In this document: in pieces, positions 20,901 through 32,802 of the stretch
Layout of the letters: every line of letters begins with the position of its first letter
Position numbering within the stretch: position 1 is the stretch's first letter
Made by a program: the position numbers and the translations under genes
The notes under the pieces: generated by a model
What the model was told of the DNA's origin: nothing
The model's input: only the letters and a program-made list of their open reading frames with translations
The model's database searches: none
Origin: Reticulitermes lucifugus
Lineage: Eukaryota; Arthropoda; Insecta; Blattodea; Rhinotermitidae
NCBI GenBank assembly: GCA_026260175.1
Contig: JAKCWW010006066.1
Span: forward strand, 248-33,922
Direction of reading: 5' to 3'
Length of the DNA: 33,675 nucleotides

Positions 20901-23900
20901 AAAATGCATTTCAAACCGGAAAGTCAAGCTTACATAACACACCAAAACAGACTTCAAAACTTCACTTAGTAACCAATTCACTTCAAGAGCAACTTGACAA
21001 CTGTGGGTTCTTGAACTGCAGTTTTGTGTATACATGGCCATTGTTTGTGACCATATTTCTTCAACCATGGGAAAAAAGATTCATGTATACACGGTTTACA
21101 AGCACCTCCCCCCCCCCCTCAGCGGAATGTGTTACTTGCATGCCGTTCAGTGCTTAATCATATTCAGTCAGTCTGCTGTGCAATGTGCATTCACACATCT
21201 CCCTCTCTCTCTCTGTATATATGTCAGACGACTGATTCAATGTACCCACACGTGGCGATAGTACAAGCAGTGTGTAAGTCATGCAGCGGCTCTTTCATCA
21301 GGCGCACAGTACTGGCAATTTCTAGACAAGACCTTCAAAGAGTATTTAATAATCTGTTCACCAAGTGTCAAGCACATCTGAGAGTTGAAGGAGGTACTTT
21401 CCAACATGTGGTAAGGTATATATTATAAGAGGAAATGTATGATCAACAACAACAACAACAACAACTGCCACCAAAACAACGACAACACAACAAAAGCATT
21501 CTGGCTCACATAGGATTTTACCTTATAACCATCTATGCAAGAACCCAAAGAGTTACCCCATACATTTTAACATAGGATTAAAGGGACTTTAATTCAGAGT
21601 TCTGCCTGGAAGTCTTATATCTCTCACGCCTCCTCTATGACATATGATCAGAAAGCTTCTGGACAATACTTTCTTTCACAATGATTACAGCATTTACCTG
21701 CAATTCCATGCTGTCTAGTCCCATTGCAAGTTGATACAGTGAGCCATTAGCATTTGCTAATGTTCTCAGTTTGGAACTCTGCACATGAAGCCTGCAATTG
21801 TTCTTGGATCATGTTCATGTCACAAAATCTCCTTCCTACCCTTCAGCACCAACTTGACTTTTGGTAAAAGGAAAAGTCATAGGGTGCTTGTTCTGGGGGA
21901 GCATGGCAGGTACAGAACAACATTCATGCCAGTATTGGCCAAAAATTCCTACAAAAACGAAGCAGAGAGAGTAGGAGCATTATGGTGGAGAAACCTATCT
22001 CAAGCACACCACTTCTCTGGTCGTTGTCTCGACACACCTTCCCATAGACGTTGTAGAATGTCTACACAGACATGATAGTTCAGTTTGTCCTCTGTATGTT
22101 TTGCTTGTAGAAGGGTGTCCTGAACATTCAGCGTCCTTGACAGATGTCACACCACATTTCAACAAACCAAACACTTGAGTTCTGCTCATTGCCTCCTCTT
22201 TGAAAATAAGTTTTAACAACCTGAAAGTTTCTCTACCAGTTTTGCCTAATTTTAAGCAGAACTTGATGCACATGTACTATTTTTAAAGTCTGCCATTTTT
22301 TTAATCTTTTACTTTAAATCATGCCTTGTATGTATTACTCATAGAAACTTTAAGGACATAAACTCCCTTCCAATGGAATGTTACAAGTTGTGAACTTTAC
22401 AAGTCACAATTAGTCCTGACACATTCTACCTTAACTATATGACACAAATGCCTGGCAAAGTACAGACACGCTGACACTCACTGTGTTCATATCATGCAGA
22501 CAGGACAATGACATGGAAAATTCAGAAGCTGTGTGAAGCTACACTTCATACAAATTCGTAAAGAAAGAAGAGGAGAGAAAAAAGCCAACGAATGCAAATT
22601 AAATGAAATAAAATATTAATCATGCAAGCAATGTAGCCTACCTTTGTGTGTTGGTTGGGGTTCATTGATGAGTAGAAATCTGTAGCCTCCAGGGGCCTCC
22701 AAAACATGGAGTCCACTCTCCTCTTTTAAAGGCCAACCTTGAGCTTTAGCTCTCTCTATTGCTTCTTTAGATCGTATTGTCAACCCCAAGAAATCATTTC
22801 CCTTTTCATATGATGTAATACCATAATTGTACGTCAGTTCTACCACAAAGTGAGTGTCTTCTGGGCCATATCCAACCATGGTCTTACTCCATCTATTGTC
22901 ATATGGACTAAAAGCAAAGCACGTGTCACTTAATTTTAAAATGGTTACACAGAATTTTCATACAGACAGATTGGGGCATATACAGTCAAACCCAGTTATA
23001 ATGACATCAGTTTATGCAATGCCTCATCTATAGTGTCAGATATTCTGTGGTATCAATTCATTCTTAGCCGTTAACCATAACATTATACTCCTCGGTTAGA
23101 ACACCACTGGTTTATAAGGACGTAAAACATTCAGTCCAATTCATAACATCATAACTGAGTTTGACTGTATTTTATTTACCGCATACATACCGAGCCAGTT
23201 TTGGCTTTGTTACTTTAAAATTTATTTTTATATTATGATGGGTATAACAGTAATAAGCAGTGGATTGGAAATGATGGGCAATACAGGACAGACAGTGATG
23301 TTCCATTCATCCACCACATGCAGACAAATTCCATGTGTGGAAAACCATCAAATGAAACAACATTTAATTGGAAATGTGTATGTAGCAGCCACAAAATTAC
23401 TGAATATGTGAAGATAAGTATTCCTGGCATAGAAAGTGCAGCCTTCTTCTGAAAGCAATACAACAATGTCTTTAAAGCACTGTTGCTGCAAACGTACTGT
23501 AGAACAGTGGGCTCTTAACCTGTGGTCCATGAATACTTTAGGGGTACATGAACCAGGCGCAAAATTTTTTCTTTGCATTCCTTGTCATTACTCCAAAAAC
23601 TGTCTAGTGAAAAGAATATTTCTTATGTCAAATGATGTTATAAAGGTAATATTACTCCAAACAAGTACAGGGTGGCATGGGATGCCACTGTACAGTCGGT
23701 AACATACTCATATGCTTTGTACATACAGCTGGCCTAAGGTTATTAATTTTTCACAGTACTGACTACTTTCCATATAAATTACATCAGTGCTTTTTCTTCA
23801 GGCCTAGCTTAAGTAAAACATGCCAAATTAAAGAAAGCACAGTGTAGTTTATGTATCCTTTGGTTTCACTTTCAACACTGAACATGAAAGGACACAAAAG

Positions 23901-26406
23901 CCACACAGTGCTTCTTGTATGGCACATTTCTTGAAGAAGCCAACAAAACTCAATGAGCACCTTACATCTGTCCACCCAGAAAATATATTACATATCACCA
24001 CTATCAGAAACCTATATATTGCTTTGATGTCAGTATACATTACTCAAAGGTAACATTTCCCCTGGCCACGCTGTGAAGGCATGTAGGGGAAGTAAATATA
24101 TAGCTCCACTCATTCTCAACCACGGCACTAGATGGAGGCGAGTAGTTAACGTCATGCCCCGGCCACTTTACCCCCAGGAAAGTGCCCCAGTACCATTGAT
24201 TGGGAGACTGGGTGGGCTCCAGAGCCGATCAGGCCATTTTGGAGAAGAAAAAATCTCTTGCCCTTGCTGGGATTTGAAACCTGGACTGTCCAGTCCATAG
24301 CCTAGTCAGTATACTGACTACAGTACTTCGGCTCCGTACATGTTACTTAATAATTTAATTTTCATTTCAAATAATTTATAAATAATCACACTAAAACTTT
24401 AAGTTAACATGCTACGTACAACCACATTTCTTGGTGTACTGAATGGCAGGAATATGAGGAAGGTAACTGCACCTAACATGCAAAATAAAGTTAACCCATA
24501 GGTTTACATATACAGTACATTTTTCAATTCATTACAAATGCAATTAATGAATCACAGACTTGTATTTTTCAGAAGTGTAAGGAATAAGTTCCCAATCTAT
24601 GTCAGCTTGGTTTGTGCTCCTAGTTACTTACCTGTAACTAACTCCATGGAACACAGTCCTTCTTTAGAAGCTAACAGTGACTGAAATCCTTTTCAATCAG
24701 GGATTATCAAGTCTTGTGCCAATATGGAAAAGACAAAACAACTTTGCAGAGTTGTGAACATATACTCTTGTTGCTCAGTTCATGGTATATTTATAGGTAC
24801 CAAAAGTAATATAAACCATACCAACCTACCAAGCCATCCTTTCACTGAGTTTAGGTTTCATCCAAGATTACTGGCCTTAACATAAGCAATTATAACTTTA
24901 TTCCATACACACCATGCCGCTATTCTGATGTACAGTACTATTCCAGTCCACTGCCTTGCACTTAGTACTATTTTGTATCCACCAATGTGTTTTGATGCTA
25001 GCATGTGTCATCATCAGTGTATACAACTGTCAGTGTACAATACTGTACATCAATAATTGATGTACAGTATTATATACTGAAGTAAGTACCAAAAAACTCT
25101 GACAGTTACCCATTGCATGCAGCATCACATCCTTCTTTGAATTCCTCATGCCTCAGGACCTTAAAACAAGAAATATAGGTATTTAAAACTAACAACACAA
25201 CCTCACCAGTGTCTCGCTATAGCATGAGTTGTGTCATCAGTTTTGCATCCCCATGTCTGGTTACTGGGTACAGATACTTTAGAGATGTTCTAATTATAAA
25301 GTGATCATATGATTACAGCAGTCAACATAAACACACGTGAGATATGTGATAAATATCTTACAAGTGTAACACATTTCTTTTCAGTAGCACTTGTCAATGA
25401 AAAGGAATATTGTTACACACTGATATGACAGCCACACCTCTCTTACAGTGTCTACAGTGCCTTACTGCCTTGGCAGGCAACCAGACTAACGGATCCTGGA
25501 GAAAATGACAGACGTGATGTTTGCTCATTCTCACCAACAAATCAAGTTCTTGCACAGTTCTTTGTACCAGCGAAATACTACAACTTGCAAATAATTTATC
25601 CAATCCAGATATGTAAGCTAAAGTATAGAGGGGAGGTGAAATAGAATGACCCACCTTGGAGGAGATATTAGGCACCACGGTGACATGAAAAGAGAGGGAA
25701 GGATGTAACCTAGTGAACACTAACAGAAACTCTAGAACAGAGCAGAAAAAAATGTATTTACATTCAATGGATCCTTCATAAGATTAAGCCAAGGATGCAG
25801 AACATGACAAGGTGTAAAACATAACCACTGGCTGCTATTTCGTACCACTTACGTGCCAAACATTGCTGTTCCTATCCCTGCGGATCCACATTAATACAAG
25901 ATTAATTCTAGTTAGTTTCTTCAGTCCCATTATTACAGCAGTTATTTTTAATACTTTCCCGTATTCTTGGGATTACATGCATTTCCCAAGATATCCCATG
26001 CTTTAAAAACGAAAAGGAATAATGCAGTGCACATGGTACGTAACCTTAATAACTGACAGGCAAAGTGCACATTATGTTACATGGGTTCTACATAGCGATT
26101 TTCTATTCCACATACACGCCTACTTGGTTTGATTTTAGTAGATTATGTTACGTCTGATTACTTTAGAGGAACACTTGCTGTAATCTACACTGATATTAAG
26201 CTATGAAATAATTTAAAATTAGGTGCGAGCTGCATTTTCTTCAAGTTCTATTATGGCTGAATTTCCGTTCATCACTTCTTGTTATTAATTAAAGCAGTTA
26301 CCTTCATTCCCAAAATTTCCCGATAAAACTTCGCAGTAAGGGCTCTATCGGCTACTTTAAACACGAAATGTAAAGCTCTTCCAGCTACCATTTCGCTTTC
26401 TTTCAT
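17940..26406 (-). CDS. GLOD4: GLOD4 (glyoxalase domain-containing protein 4), complete, six coding exons
   Basis: This is a two-domain member of the vicinal oxygen chelate (glyoxalase I/dioxygenase) superfamily; its physiological substrate is not established. Exons on the minus strand: 26406-26302, 25159-25110, 22907-22642, 20751-20596, 19543-19368, 18056-17940 (TGA). Phases agree and give 289 aa (human about 298). Exon 1 holds [13 protein letters not shown] and FYREILGMK. Exon 2 holds [16 protein letters not shown]. Exon 3 holds [25 protein letters not shown] and EAPGGYRF. Exon 4 begins the second VOC module ([25 protein letters not shown]). Exon 5 holds [14 protein letters not shown] and [17 protein letters not shown]. 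Exon 6 holds [13 protein letters not shown] and [10 protein letters not shown] second in-frame ATG at 26391 gives an N-terminus the same length as human (M-x-A-x-RALHF), so either start is possible. Introns carry a SINE, MITEs, mariner debris and a minisatellite. Confidence 0.95.
18321..18480. repeat. Minisatellite, 4 copies x 40 bp
   Basis: Four contiguous units start at 18321, 18361, 18401 and 18441. Each contains AAACTGTCTCATGTAGACTA (or a near variant) and ends with a GTACATT-type motif. It lies in GLOD4 intron 5. Confidence 0.9.
20073..20190 (+). repeat. ~64-bp partial tandem duplication
   Basis: GGGAAGGT, an ACTGA-rich spacer, GGGCTTTTCTGTAACAGAAC (first copy, 20078 onward) and GAGGCTTTTCTGTACCAGAA (second, 20142 onward) recur in order. 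It lies in GLOD4 intron 4. No function is apparent. Confidence 0.5.
21108..21465. repeat. Cluster of simple repeats: C11, CT and CAA tracts
   Basis: An 11-base C run lies at 21108-21118, a CT tract around 21200-21215 and a (CAA)n tract at 21443-21465. All are in GLOD4 intron 3, flanking a transposase fragment. The C run is a likely place for assembly error. Confidence 0.7.
21285..21430 (+). pseudogene. C-terminal fragment of the same DDE transposase family
   Basis: The translation [20 protein letters not shown] continues with [12 protein letters not shown]. This matches the C-terminal QAELxRVxNNVFxRCxACLxAEGxHFQH block, also seen at the end of the pseudogene near 11800. Nothing of the catalytic core is left. 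It lies in GLOD4 intron 3, antisense to the gene. Confidence 0.65.
21650..22280 (-). pseudogene. Internally deleted mariner transposase (SETMAR-type)
   Basis: The N-terminal part reads [30 protein letters not shown] and [16 protein letters not shown], the HTH_48 region of mariner transposases. It then jumps to the C-terminal part with [12 protein letters not shown], a ...[10 protein letters not shown] segment (the HHDNAPAHT block with Asp lost), [11 protein letters not shown] and remnants of DLAPxDFFLFPKLK. The catalytic middle is deleted, frames shift and stops are present. It lies in GLOD4 intron 3, same strand as the gene. The 3' limit is approximate. Confidence 0.8.
22983..23167. mobile_element. 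pogo/Tigger-like MITE (185 bp)
   Basis: The left end CAGTCAAACCCAGTTATAAT pairs with the reverse complement of the right end, CAGTCAAACTCAGTTATGAT. Both are flanked by TA (22981-22982 and 23168-23169), the target duplication of Tc1/mariner/pogo elements. CAGTCAAACC...GTTATAA is the usual start of pogo/Tigger-group repeats. It lies in GLOD4 intron 2. Confidence 0.8.
23505..23690. mobile_element. Possible second hAT-type fragment
   Basis: CAGTGGGCTCTTAACCTGTG at 23505, followed by GGTCCATGAATAC and GGGGTACATGAACC, resembles the CAGTGGTTCTCAACCTGTGGTCC ends of hAT-Charlie elements. GATGCCACTG at 23681-23690 may be the decayed other end. The 8-bp flanks do not match, so the right limit is a guess. 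Confidence 0.45.
24047..24336 (-). repeat. tRNA-derived SINE, copy E (full length)
   Basis: On the minus strand it starts with a GTAGTCAGTATACTGACTAG head and a box B of TTTCAAATCCCAGC, passes CCACCCAGTCTCCCAATC, GGGGCACTTTCC and GTGGCCGGGGCATGACG, and ends GGGGAAATGTTACCTTT. Order and length match copy A. It lies in GLOD4 intron 2, sense to the gene. Confidence 0.85.
25030..25080. repeat. 24-bp near-perfect hairpin next to GLOD4 exon 2
   Basis: TCAGTGTACAATACTGTACA plus TCAA (25030-25053) pairs with 25057-25080, with two mismatched positions and a 3-nt loop. On the GLOD4 transcript it begins about 30 nt after the exon 2 donor. It may be a small foldback element or a miRNA-like precursor; nothing decides between these. 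Confidence 0.75.
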
Positions 26407-29400
26407 ATGTCAGACATACGCGACACACACTCTCAGACCTCAGACACAGATCTGCCACACCACAGATTTATACCTTAGTAATCTGTGGTCACTCCTACAC
26501 CACCATTCCACTCATAACGGCACTAAAAAAATTGCGAACTTCGAAATTATTACAAACCTACTAAATATACTTATAAGGAAATATTATTTTACATTATATT
26601 TTCTCCGACATATTTCTGCCCACATCAAAATATATTGTAAAATAATAAAGTATGTTTATTGCCTAATACCTGTATTGTTATTTTGTAACAGTGATACAAT
26701 GCCTGAAAAATGCAGAATATTATGATTCAAAATTATAGTCTTCCGAGTTATGGGACTGTGTAGTCTGACTGGTGGCTACCGAGGTTTCGGTCAGGAAATA
26801 GAGCCTCCATCTCCTGCGTGGATGGAAATGTCACACTGGGAAAACAAATTACAGAAAGTGCAGTATGTTTATTTTAAAGACAGTATTTAATACCACATTC
26901 TTTTCCCACCATCTGTGTACACTTTTCTCATATTTTGTTTCTCGAACAAACTCAGGAAAAAAGATCTGGAACACTTCCTGATTATAAATATTATCAGTAT
27001 AAATACACATTTTAGGGTCAGGACCACACACGACAAATTTCAAAGTTCTCCTAAAATGATTTCGTCCGTTTTGGTAATTTCGGTCACTAGGTTTAGGTTT
27101 AGGTTTCGGTTAGGTTATTATTTATTTTTAATTCTTTGACACTTATTTGTTATTATTTAATATTTATTTACTTATTTACCTATTAATTTATTTATTGGCA
27201 GACAGTTGTTTTCTTCAACCAAACATTTTATCCATAATGTCCTCATTCATAACTGTAAGTTAATAAAGGCAAAAAGAAATGAGAAACTGTTGTGGATACA
27301 AGAGCAGTAGCTTGAATTTAACCCCTAACCTCCATCAATTATCTCTATTTTGGATGAAAATATAAATTTTATTCCAAACCTTAAATCTTGATATGTGGCT
27401 GGCAGTAAGCTGCAATCCGTAAGAAGGTGGTTGAGCATGACCATTCAGTTGATACCATGTCTGTAATAGTTCCTTGTTGTCAGCACTTGTTAAGTGCCAT
27501 TTCAAAACCTTGATTCTCAATTGTTTTAAGTAAATGGAGCATTCTTCTTGTTATTCATTTACGGAACCCAAGTTATATAGCATCAAATCATGATTATGGG
27601 ATAATGAAACGCAGAAGATGTGGAAGTGTTCATGGCCTAACTTCATGTACCATACCGGCATGATGAACTACTGAGGAAAAGCCATCAAAAGCCTCACAGA
27701 GTACAGCCGCCATGTGGTCCAAGACATGACTTGAGGTTACCAAACACAAATATTGACCAGTTGGCCGTGACATTCGGTCAGGGCCAGTTGTAGTCCATTT
27801 GCCTTTCATTTTCCCTTCATGAATCACTGTCATCACTGGCACTGTCTGTTTGCCTATCAGAAACAATAACTGAATCACATTCAGTATCTGTCCATTCTTT
27901 TCTGAATTCCATGCTTCCATATGTATCTGTACACTAACCTACCCACTTGCATTTTATAACACATGCAAGGCTTGTTAGCCCCTGTAATCACCACTCAGTT
28001 GTAAGGTTTCTACCTTCAGCCTTCTTATTTTGACAAAATTCAGTTGGAATCACAATCAGATCAAAGTGGCAGGAAAAGAACTGTGTGACTTAAGTTGGCT
28101 TAATTAATGCAATTTTGTAGTTTTTGTAATTTTTTGCATGGCAGTGAGGATACATAATCAGGTGCACAAATGGCCAAGTTTTACCCTTTTAGTTACTACC
28201 TACATCAAGATCAAGACTTTTACACTTAAAAATTCGTTATAATATCCTCGAGTTCTCAACAGCGAGTTACTTTGAAACCATGTAAAAGTTTATATGACAG
28301 TACATCTTAATCCATTCCAATTGAACATTTTTACAGGATAAATAACACCACTATTTAGAAAAGTATACCATCACCTACATCCCAAAATGTGTGCATTACC
28401 AGATAAAAAGTACATTATTGGATTATATAGGGTTATTATTTTATGTGACCCATATCACTGGTCACTTCCTGCTGCCATTCTAGTCGGCTGTGAGTCAGAG
28501 TCTACATGTTTTAGTTGAATGCATTACAGTGAATACTATGTTTTTATTCCCTTTATTTAAAGAATGTCCTGGAAATGGTTTCTTTCAGTTCACAGACATT
28601 TGTCACGTCTAACAGCCATGTTCAGTGCACATCAATGTTCTGCTCATGAAACTGAAGACACTGCAACCTGAATGCCTCCCCCCCCTTCACTTTTTTCAGT
28701 TAATGATCACATTTTAAGCATATTCTAACTATGGTGTTTTGTAGTGCGTCATCAATTTACTACGTGTTCAGGATATGAATTCTTGTGGCACCTATGTCTA
28801 CAAAAGTTACAGTTTCAATTGGGCACTGAGATATGTAAACTGAGTAGCCTCACCTTTACTTTCTGGAAAAAGCGATCTTCCTGTTCCTGTGTTTATTACT
28901 AGAAGTTACTTTACAGAAAACATAAATACATACAAAAGTCACTGTACCAAACTAGATGCACATGACATATATTTTGAATAACAATTATTACAACTCACTT
29001 TTATGACTAACACTAAGCAAAGATTAAACAGACTATCACAGAAATAAATATCCCAATTATTAATATCCGTACATGTGTACTACAAAATTCAGGGCAATTC
29101 CCAGGGTATGCAGAACTACCTTAACCCTTCCCTGCCAACTAACTGTCTGAATCAATGAGACAGGTTCTTCTCAGCCGACAGTGATCTGATCTGCCCAGTA
29201 CTTGTTTTCTGTTGCATATGATGTTTCTGCAGACAGGTACTACAAGACTCAGTGTGACTATAAACATGACAATTAAGAATTAAATTAAGCAGATGTAACC
29301 AATTTTTGCGATAAATGGCATAAATACATATCTTGCTTTATCTACAAGTGCAGTCATCCAATTCCTGGTATCCAAGGGATGACCCTAAAATTATTCATAA

Positions 29401-29543
29401 TCAACACCTCTGTACAGTTATACAATAAAGTAGTACACAGTACAGAATAAGTTAACATTCCCTTCAAGAGTCCAATGTTCTTGTGGATGTGGTCAACCTA
29501 CTATTTTCAGAGTTGCCTGTACACCAGGTGTTGCAAACTTTGA
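26407..29543. other. Region upstream of GLOD4 without recognised gene
   Basis: The first few hundred bases upstream of the GLOD4 start must contain its promoter, but I see no clear core element. Further out are ATTT-rich sequence (27120-27200) and a few TTTAGG/TTAGG units (27088-27116). Open frames such as 27630-27920 (minus) have no recognisable family. A 39-bp stretch at 28430-28468 matches 10589-10627. Confidence 0.5.
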
Positions 29544-29613
29544 CTAAAAGGTTACACCAACCTAAGGGTGTAACATTTTAGGCAGTTACACCCAAGGGTG
29601 TAAAACCTTTTAG
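29544..29613. repeat. Nested inverted-repeat cluster (70 nt)
   Basis: An outer stem, CTAAAAGGTT (29544-29553) with AACCTTTTAG (29604-29613), encloses alternating GTTACACC / GGGTGTAAC / GTTACACCC / GGGTGTAA blocks that can pair in several ways. The arrangement can fold as one long or two short hairpins. No gene or mobile element was identified around it. Confidence 0.75.
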
Positions 29614-29879
29614 GCACCCTTCACCGTTATGTATGAATTACTTTATTGATCCCCTGCAACCCTGACTTTTTTATTATTATTTTCTTAGCATTTCTTCAGC
29701 TGTATCAATGTTACATGACCGCAAATGGGAGAATGACTGAGTTCTGAATTCAGAAGGATGTGAAGGACATCGTTGTGGTTTATTTAAACCCTCTCCAAGT
29801 GAACATGCCTTAAAATGTCCCTAATGGCAATCCTATATTGTGGCTTACGCATCAGTCCTAACTTGGACCTAATCCTTCA

Positions 29880-29960
29880 ACTCTGAAGATGGAGGCAGAA
29901 CGTTTTTCCAAAACACTTGTACCCACCTACAAAACTACAAGGTACTAAAATCTACAGGAT
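29880..29960 (+). mobile_element. Second hammerhead/Penelope-like relic
   Basis: CTCTGAAGATGGAGGCAGAA followed by CCAAAACACTTGTACCCACC and TACAAAACTACAAGGTACT resembles the same repeat type as 17400-17490 (shared TCTGAAGATGGNGGCAG and CTACAANACNACAA). CTGAAGA is at 29883-29889. The GAAA box is changed to CAAA, so self-cleavage is unlikely. Confidence 0.4.
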
Positions 29961-31169
29961 CACAATCTGAATAATCTGTGCTGTGAAAACCCCAAAAGTT
30001 TATATTTCAACTTTCATTCACAACCATCAAAGTAACTCGCGTTACTCGACTAGGAGGGCTTTATGTAGCTGTCACAGCATGCCAATGGGTTAACATGAAA
30101 TAATGTAGGATAACAATTATTCTGGGAAATATTAGGCCAACATTTTAAGTTACTGCCTCTCTTGAGTGGGGCTGGGAGATGGTTAACATACTATTCCAGC
30201 AACTGTTTCAGGGGACTGAGGAAAATGCCTCAGAATACAAAGCAGAAGTGCTAAACCCTACCCTGGACCTCACAACCATGGTCTGGGCTTTAACATGACA
30301 CTGGCACAGCTGTTCTTCCTGTGATGTATTGAACCTATGGAAATCCTACATTAAAGACAAGCCTCTAATCATCTTAAAAATTACCAAATTGAGCACATAA
30401 AACTGACTAACAATTACTCATTATATTAAAAAGTTGTCATACATATGACACCATGCAGAGAAATTAAATAACAACATTCTTTCCCATTCCTTACTTAAAT
30501 CAGTACCATATACATATTTTGCCTTATATGTAACTATGACACTCATTCACTCTTAACATTATGACACACACACACAAACATCGTATCACATATTCATACT
30601 TAACAGCACACAAACAGTCAAGTAATATGTATAGCGTTATACTATAAACGAAAAACCGAATATGCTGATTTTCCAATGCAATTATAACACAGTATTAGGA
30701 ATATTCATTTTCTATACAGATCTTTCAATAGCCCCAAGCTGGGATTCAAAATTCATCAACACTTTCATTTGCACAGTGGTTCACTGTACCATATTCACAT
30801 GCATAATCTATGTACCGGCCAGCTGCTCATGTAAAGACTCTAATTACTGGAGACAGAAAAGTTCAGGATATACAATGAAACCTGAAGGTAACTGAAGATG
30901 GTCAATTCTCAGGTTATTTAATGATACTATATCAACTGCAGATATTACACATCACTCTACGAGATGACAGCGTGGTTATGTGCAGTGAAATATAAATGAC
31001 TGGGGACGTAGTAATCATAGATTCTCCAAGTTATCCTGGAATTTGCCTGAGTAAACTACAAAAATTCTCAATCAGTGCAGCTGATGTACCAACCAAGGTT
31101 TGAACCAGGTACATCAGAAACACTGTGAGGAATAGAGTAAAAATTACAAGAGGGTTAGAAATACAATAC
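29961..31169. other. Intergenic stretch without recognised gene
   Basis: AT-rich sequence with no conserved exon, intact repeat or RNA gene that I can identify. A CA-rich patch occurs around 30565-30580. Confidence 0.5.
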
Positions 31170-31292
31170 AAACACTTGAGCAGTTTGGCCAGGTGATACA
31201 AATGAATATAGATTACCCAAAGTGACAGTGGAATTAAAACCAAAGGGAAGGACCTACAGGAAGGCCAACAAGCACTTGATGGACCAAGTGAG
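31170..31292 (+). pseudogene. LINE C-terminal relic
   Basis: The translation LPKVTVELKPKGRTYRKANK then HLMDQVR follows the C-terminal tail of insect endonuclease/reverse-transcriptase ORFs (NRLPKxxxxxKPxGRRxRGRPxKRWxDQV). It is short, with an upstream frame break. A possible SINE-like segment, TTTCCTCAGCCCCTCCAGGA, follows at about 31415. Confidence 0.55.
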
Positions 31293-32555
31293 GATACATA
31301 ATAAATATGGACTATACTTATGGAAGGCCAGACAAGAATTGAAGTTTCATGCTGCATTCAGCACCCACATTCAAATCCTGAGTGGGGGCAAGCTATCCAA
31401 ATTGGGGAGTTTTCAAGTTTCCTCAGCCCCTCCAGGAAAAGGCTGCGATAATACACTACAAGAGATGATGAATGCTTTGTGCCACGTCTCCCTGTCCATA
31501 ATTACAGTCTTCTTGCCTTAGTGCATTCATAGACTTGGCATGTGATACAGTATTACAAACATTATAAAATAAATGAATAACCACCTACCACCTGTTGAAT
31601 ATGCATAAATTAGAGAAGTAAACACATTAATCAAAATAAAGGAAGACAACAAAACCATTCCATAATATGAGATGGAACTGGACATAAGTATAATTTATTG
31701 ATATTATTCATAATACAAATCTCATCCTGTGAGCAGTCAGAAATTCTGTTTCCCAAAACCATCAACTTAACTTAAAAGCAATAAGACAGTTCCTTGGGTA
31801 ATGACTAAATGCCAGTTCCTACTAGGCATAGGTTTAGGATCCAGTGAAAGACTATAGCACCTTTCATAAACTCATTTACTAACAACTGTTTCTACATATC
31901 TACAAACTGTTTAATGTTCAAAAATCTCTCTTCTCTAACATAACTTGAGTGAACAGAATCAAGACATCATTTGGACACCATTAACCATTCAACAGACAAT
32001 TAAGCCACTGGGGTGATCGAATGTGTCAGCATGGAGTACATTCTGTTTCAGCCACCATCACCATTGACATACCATGACGACTAATACAACAGTTTGTTGT
32101 ATGTATGTGTACTGATAGTGGAGGCAGAAAATCTCCAGTACACTGGAAATTCACTCCATACTGGCAGAGCTAATCACCTGCAAAAACTTCAATTCATTCA
32201 GTTGCTGACAGCTTTGGATCTTCAGTCAACAGCCACATACTCTAATTGGCTCATGACATTTTTAATGTGTTTAAGAGTTCATGGCAATGCAACATATATA
32301 CACTATGGGATTTCACTGTAACTGACGAGATAAGTCTGATTAACTGCCACTTTGACCTTAACGTTTCTGCAGCATATGTTTACTTATGATAACCAAAGCA
32401 GAGGCAGAAATGGCTTCATCAAGTATCTTTCTTCTCCAAACAGTACAGATAAGGAAAATTATGATCTGCTATAGACGTCTGCATTATGCAAATGTTCAAG
32501 TTTTCAGAACAAAAGTGACAAAAGGTTGTTCCTGAATGTGGGACAGAAAAGTAAC
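31293..32555. other. Intergenic stretch without recognised gene
   Basis: No conserved coding exon is recognised. Open frames here are under 100 codons and match no family I know. Confidence 0.5.
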
Positions 32556-32608
32556 AATAGCAGCAGCAGCAGCAGCAGCAGTAGCAGTAGTAGTACTAGT
32601 AGTAGTAT
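32556..32608. repeat. (AGC)n/(AGT)n microsatellite
   Basis: About eight AGC units grade into AGT/ACT units. It is not within any recognised exon, so it does not encode a polyglutamine or polyserine tract of a known gene here. Confidence 0.9.
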
Positions 32609-32669
32609 TTAATGCTCAGGCACTTGGAGGAATTCCATTCATCTTCTGTCTGGCAGAGTGAAATAACAG

Positions 32670-32802
32670 TTTACATGTACGTGTTTGGCTGTTCTTCCCT
32701 ACTTTGCTATGTAATCTGCCATTTCATTACCCAAAGGGGATGGGATCCACTGGAATTTTGCATCTTGTTGAAGACCTTTCGACAATTTAATGGATTAATG
32801 AA
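32670..32802 (-). pseudogene. Retrotransposon RNase H domain relic
   Basis: The minus-strand translation reads SIKLSKGLQQDAKFQWIPSP then LGNEMADYIAK, with stops on both sides. This follows the RNase H motif FxWIPSHxGIxGNExADxLAK of non-LTR retrotransposons (Jockey/I type). The His of WIPSH is Pro and the GI is lost, so it is inactive. Confidence 0.7.

Noticed and set aside
25394..25720. 108-codon open frame on the minus strand in the intron before GLOD4 exon 2
   Set aside because: No recognisable domain or splice-consistent boundaries, and its position is inside the reconstructed GLOD4 intron 1. The length is not unusual for chance in this much sequence.
27088..27116. TTTAGG/TTAGG units as an interstitial telomere tract
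   Set aside because: Only about three to four imperfect units, mostly TTTAGG rather than the insect TTAGG; chance is adequate.
27630..27920. 96-codon open frame on the minus strand
   Set aside because: No family recognised and no flanking exon with matching phase. It may be transposon debris but the sequence does not show it.
31031..31357. 108-codon minus-strand open frame
   Set aside because: It is the antisense shadow of the LINE C-terminal relic on the plus strand.
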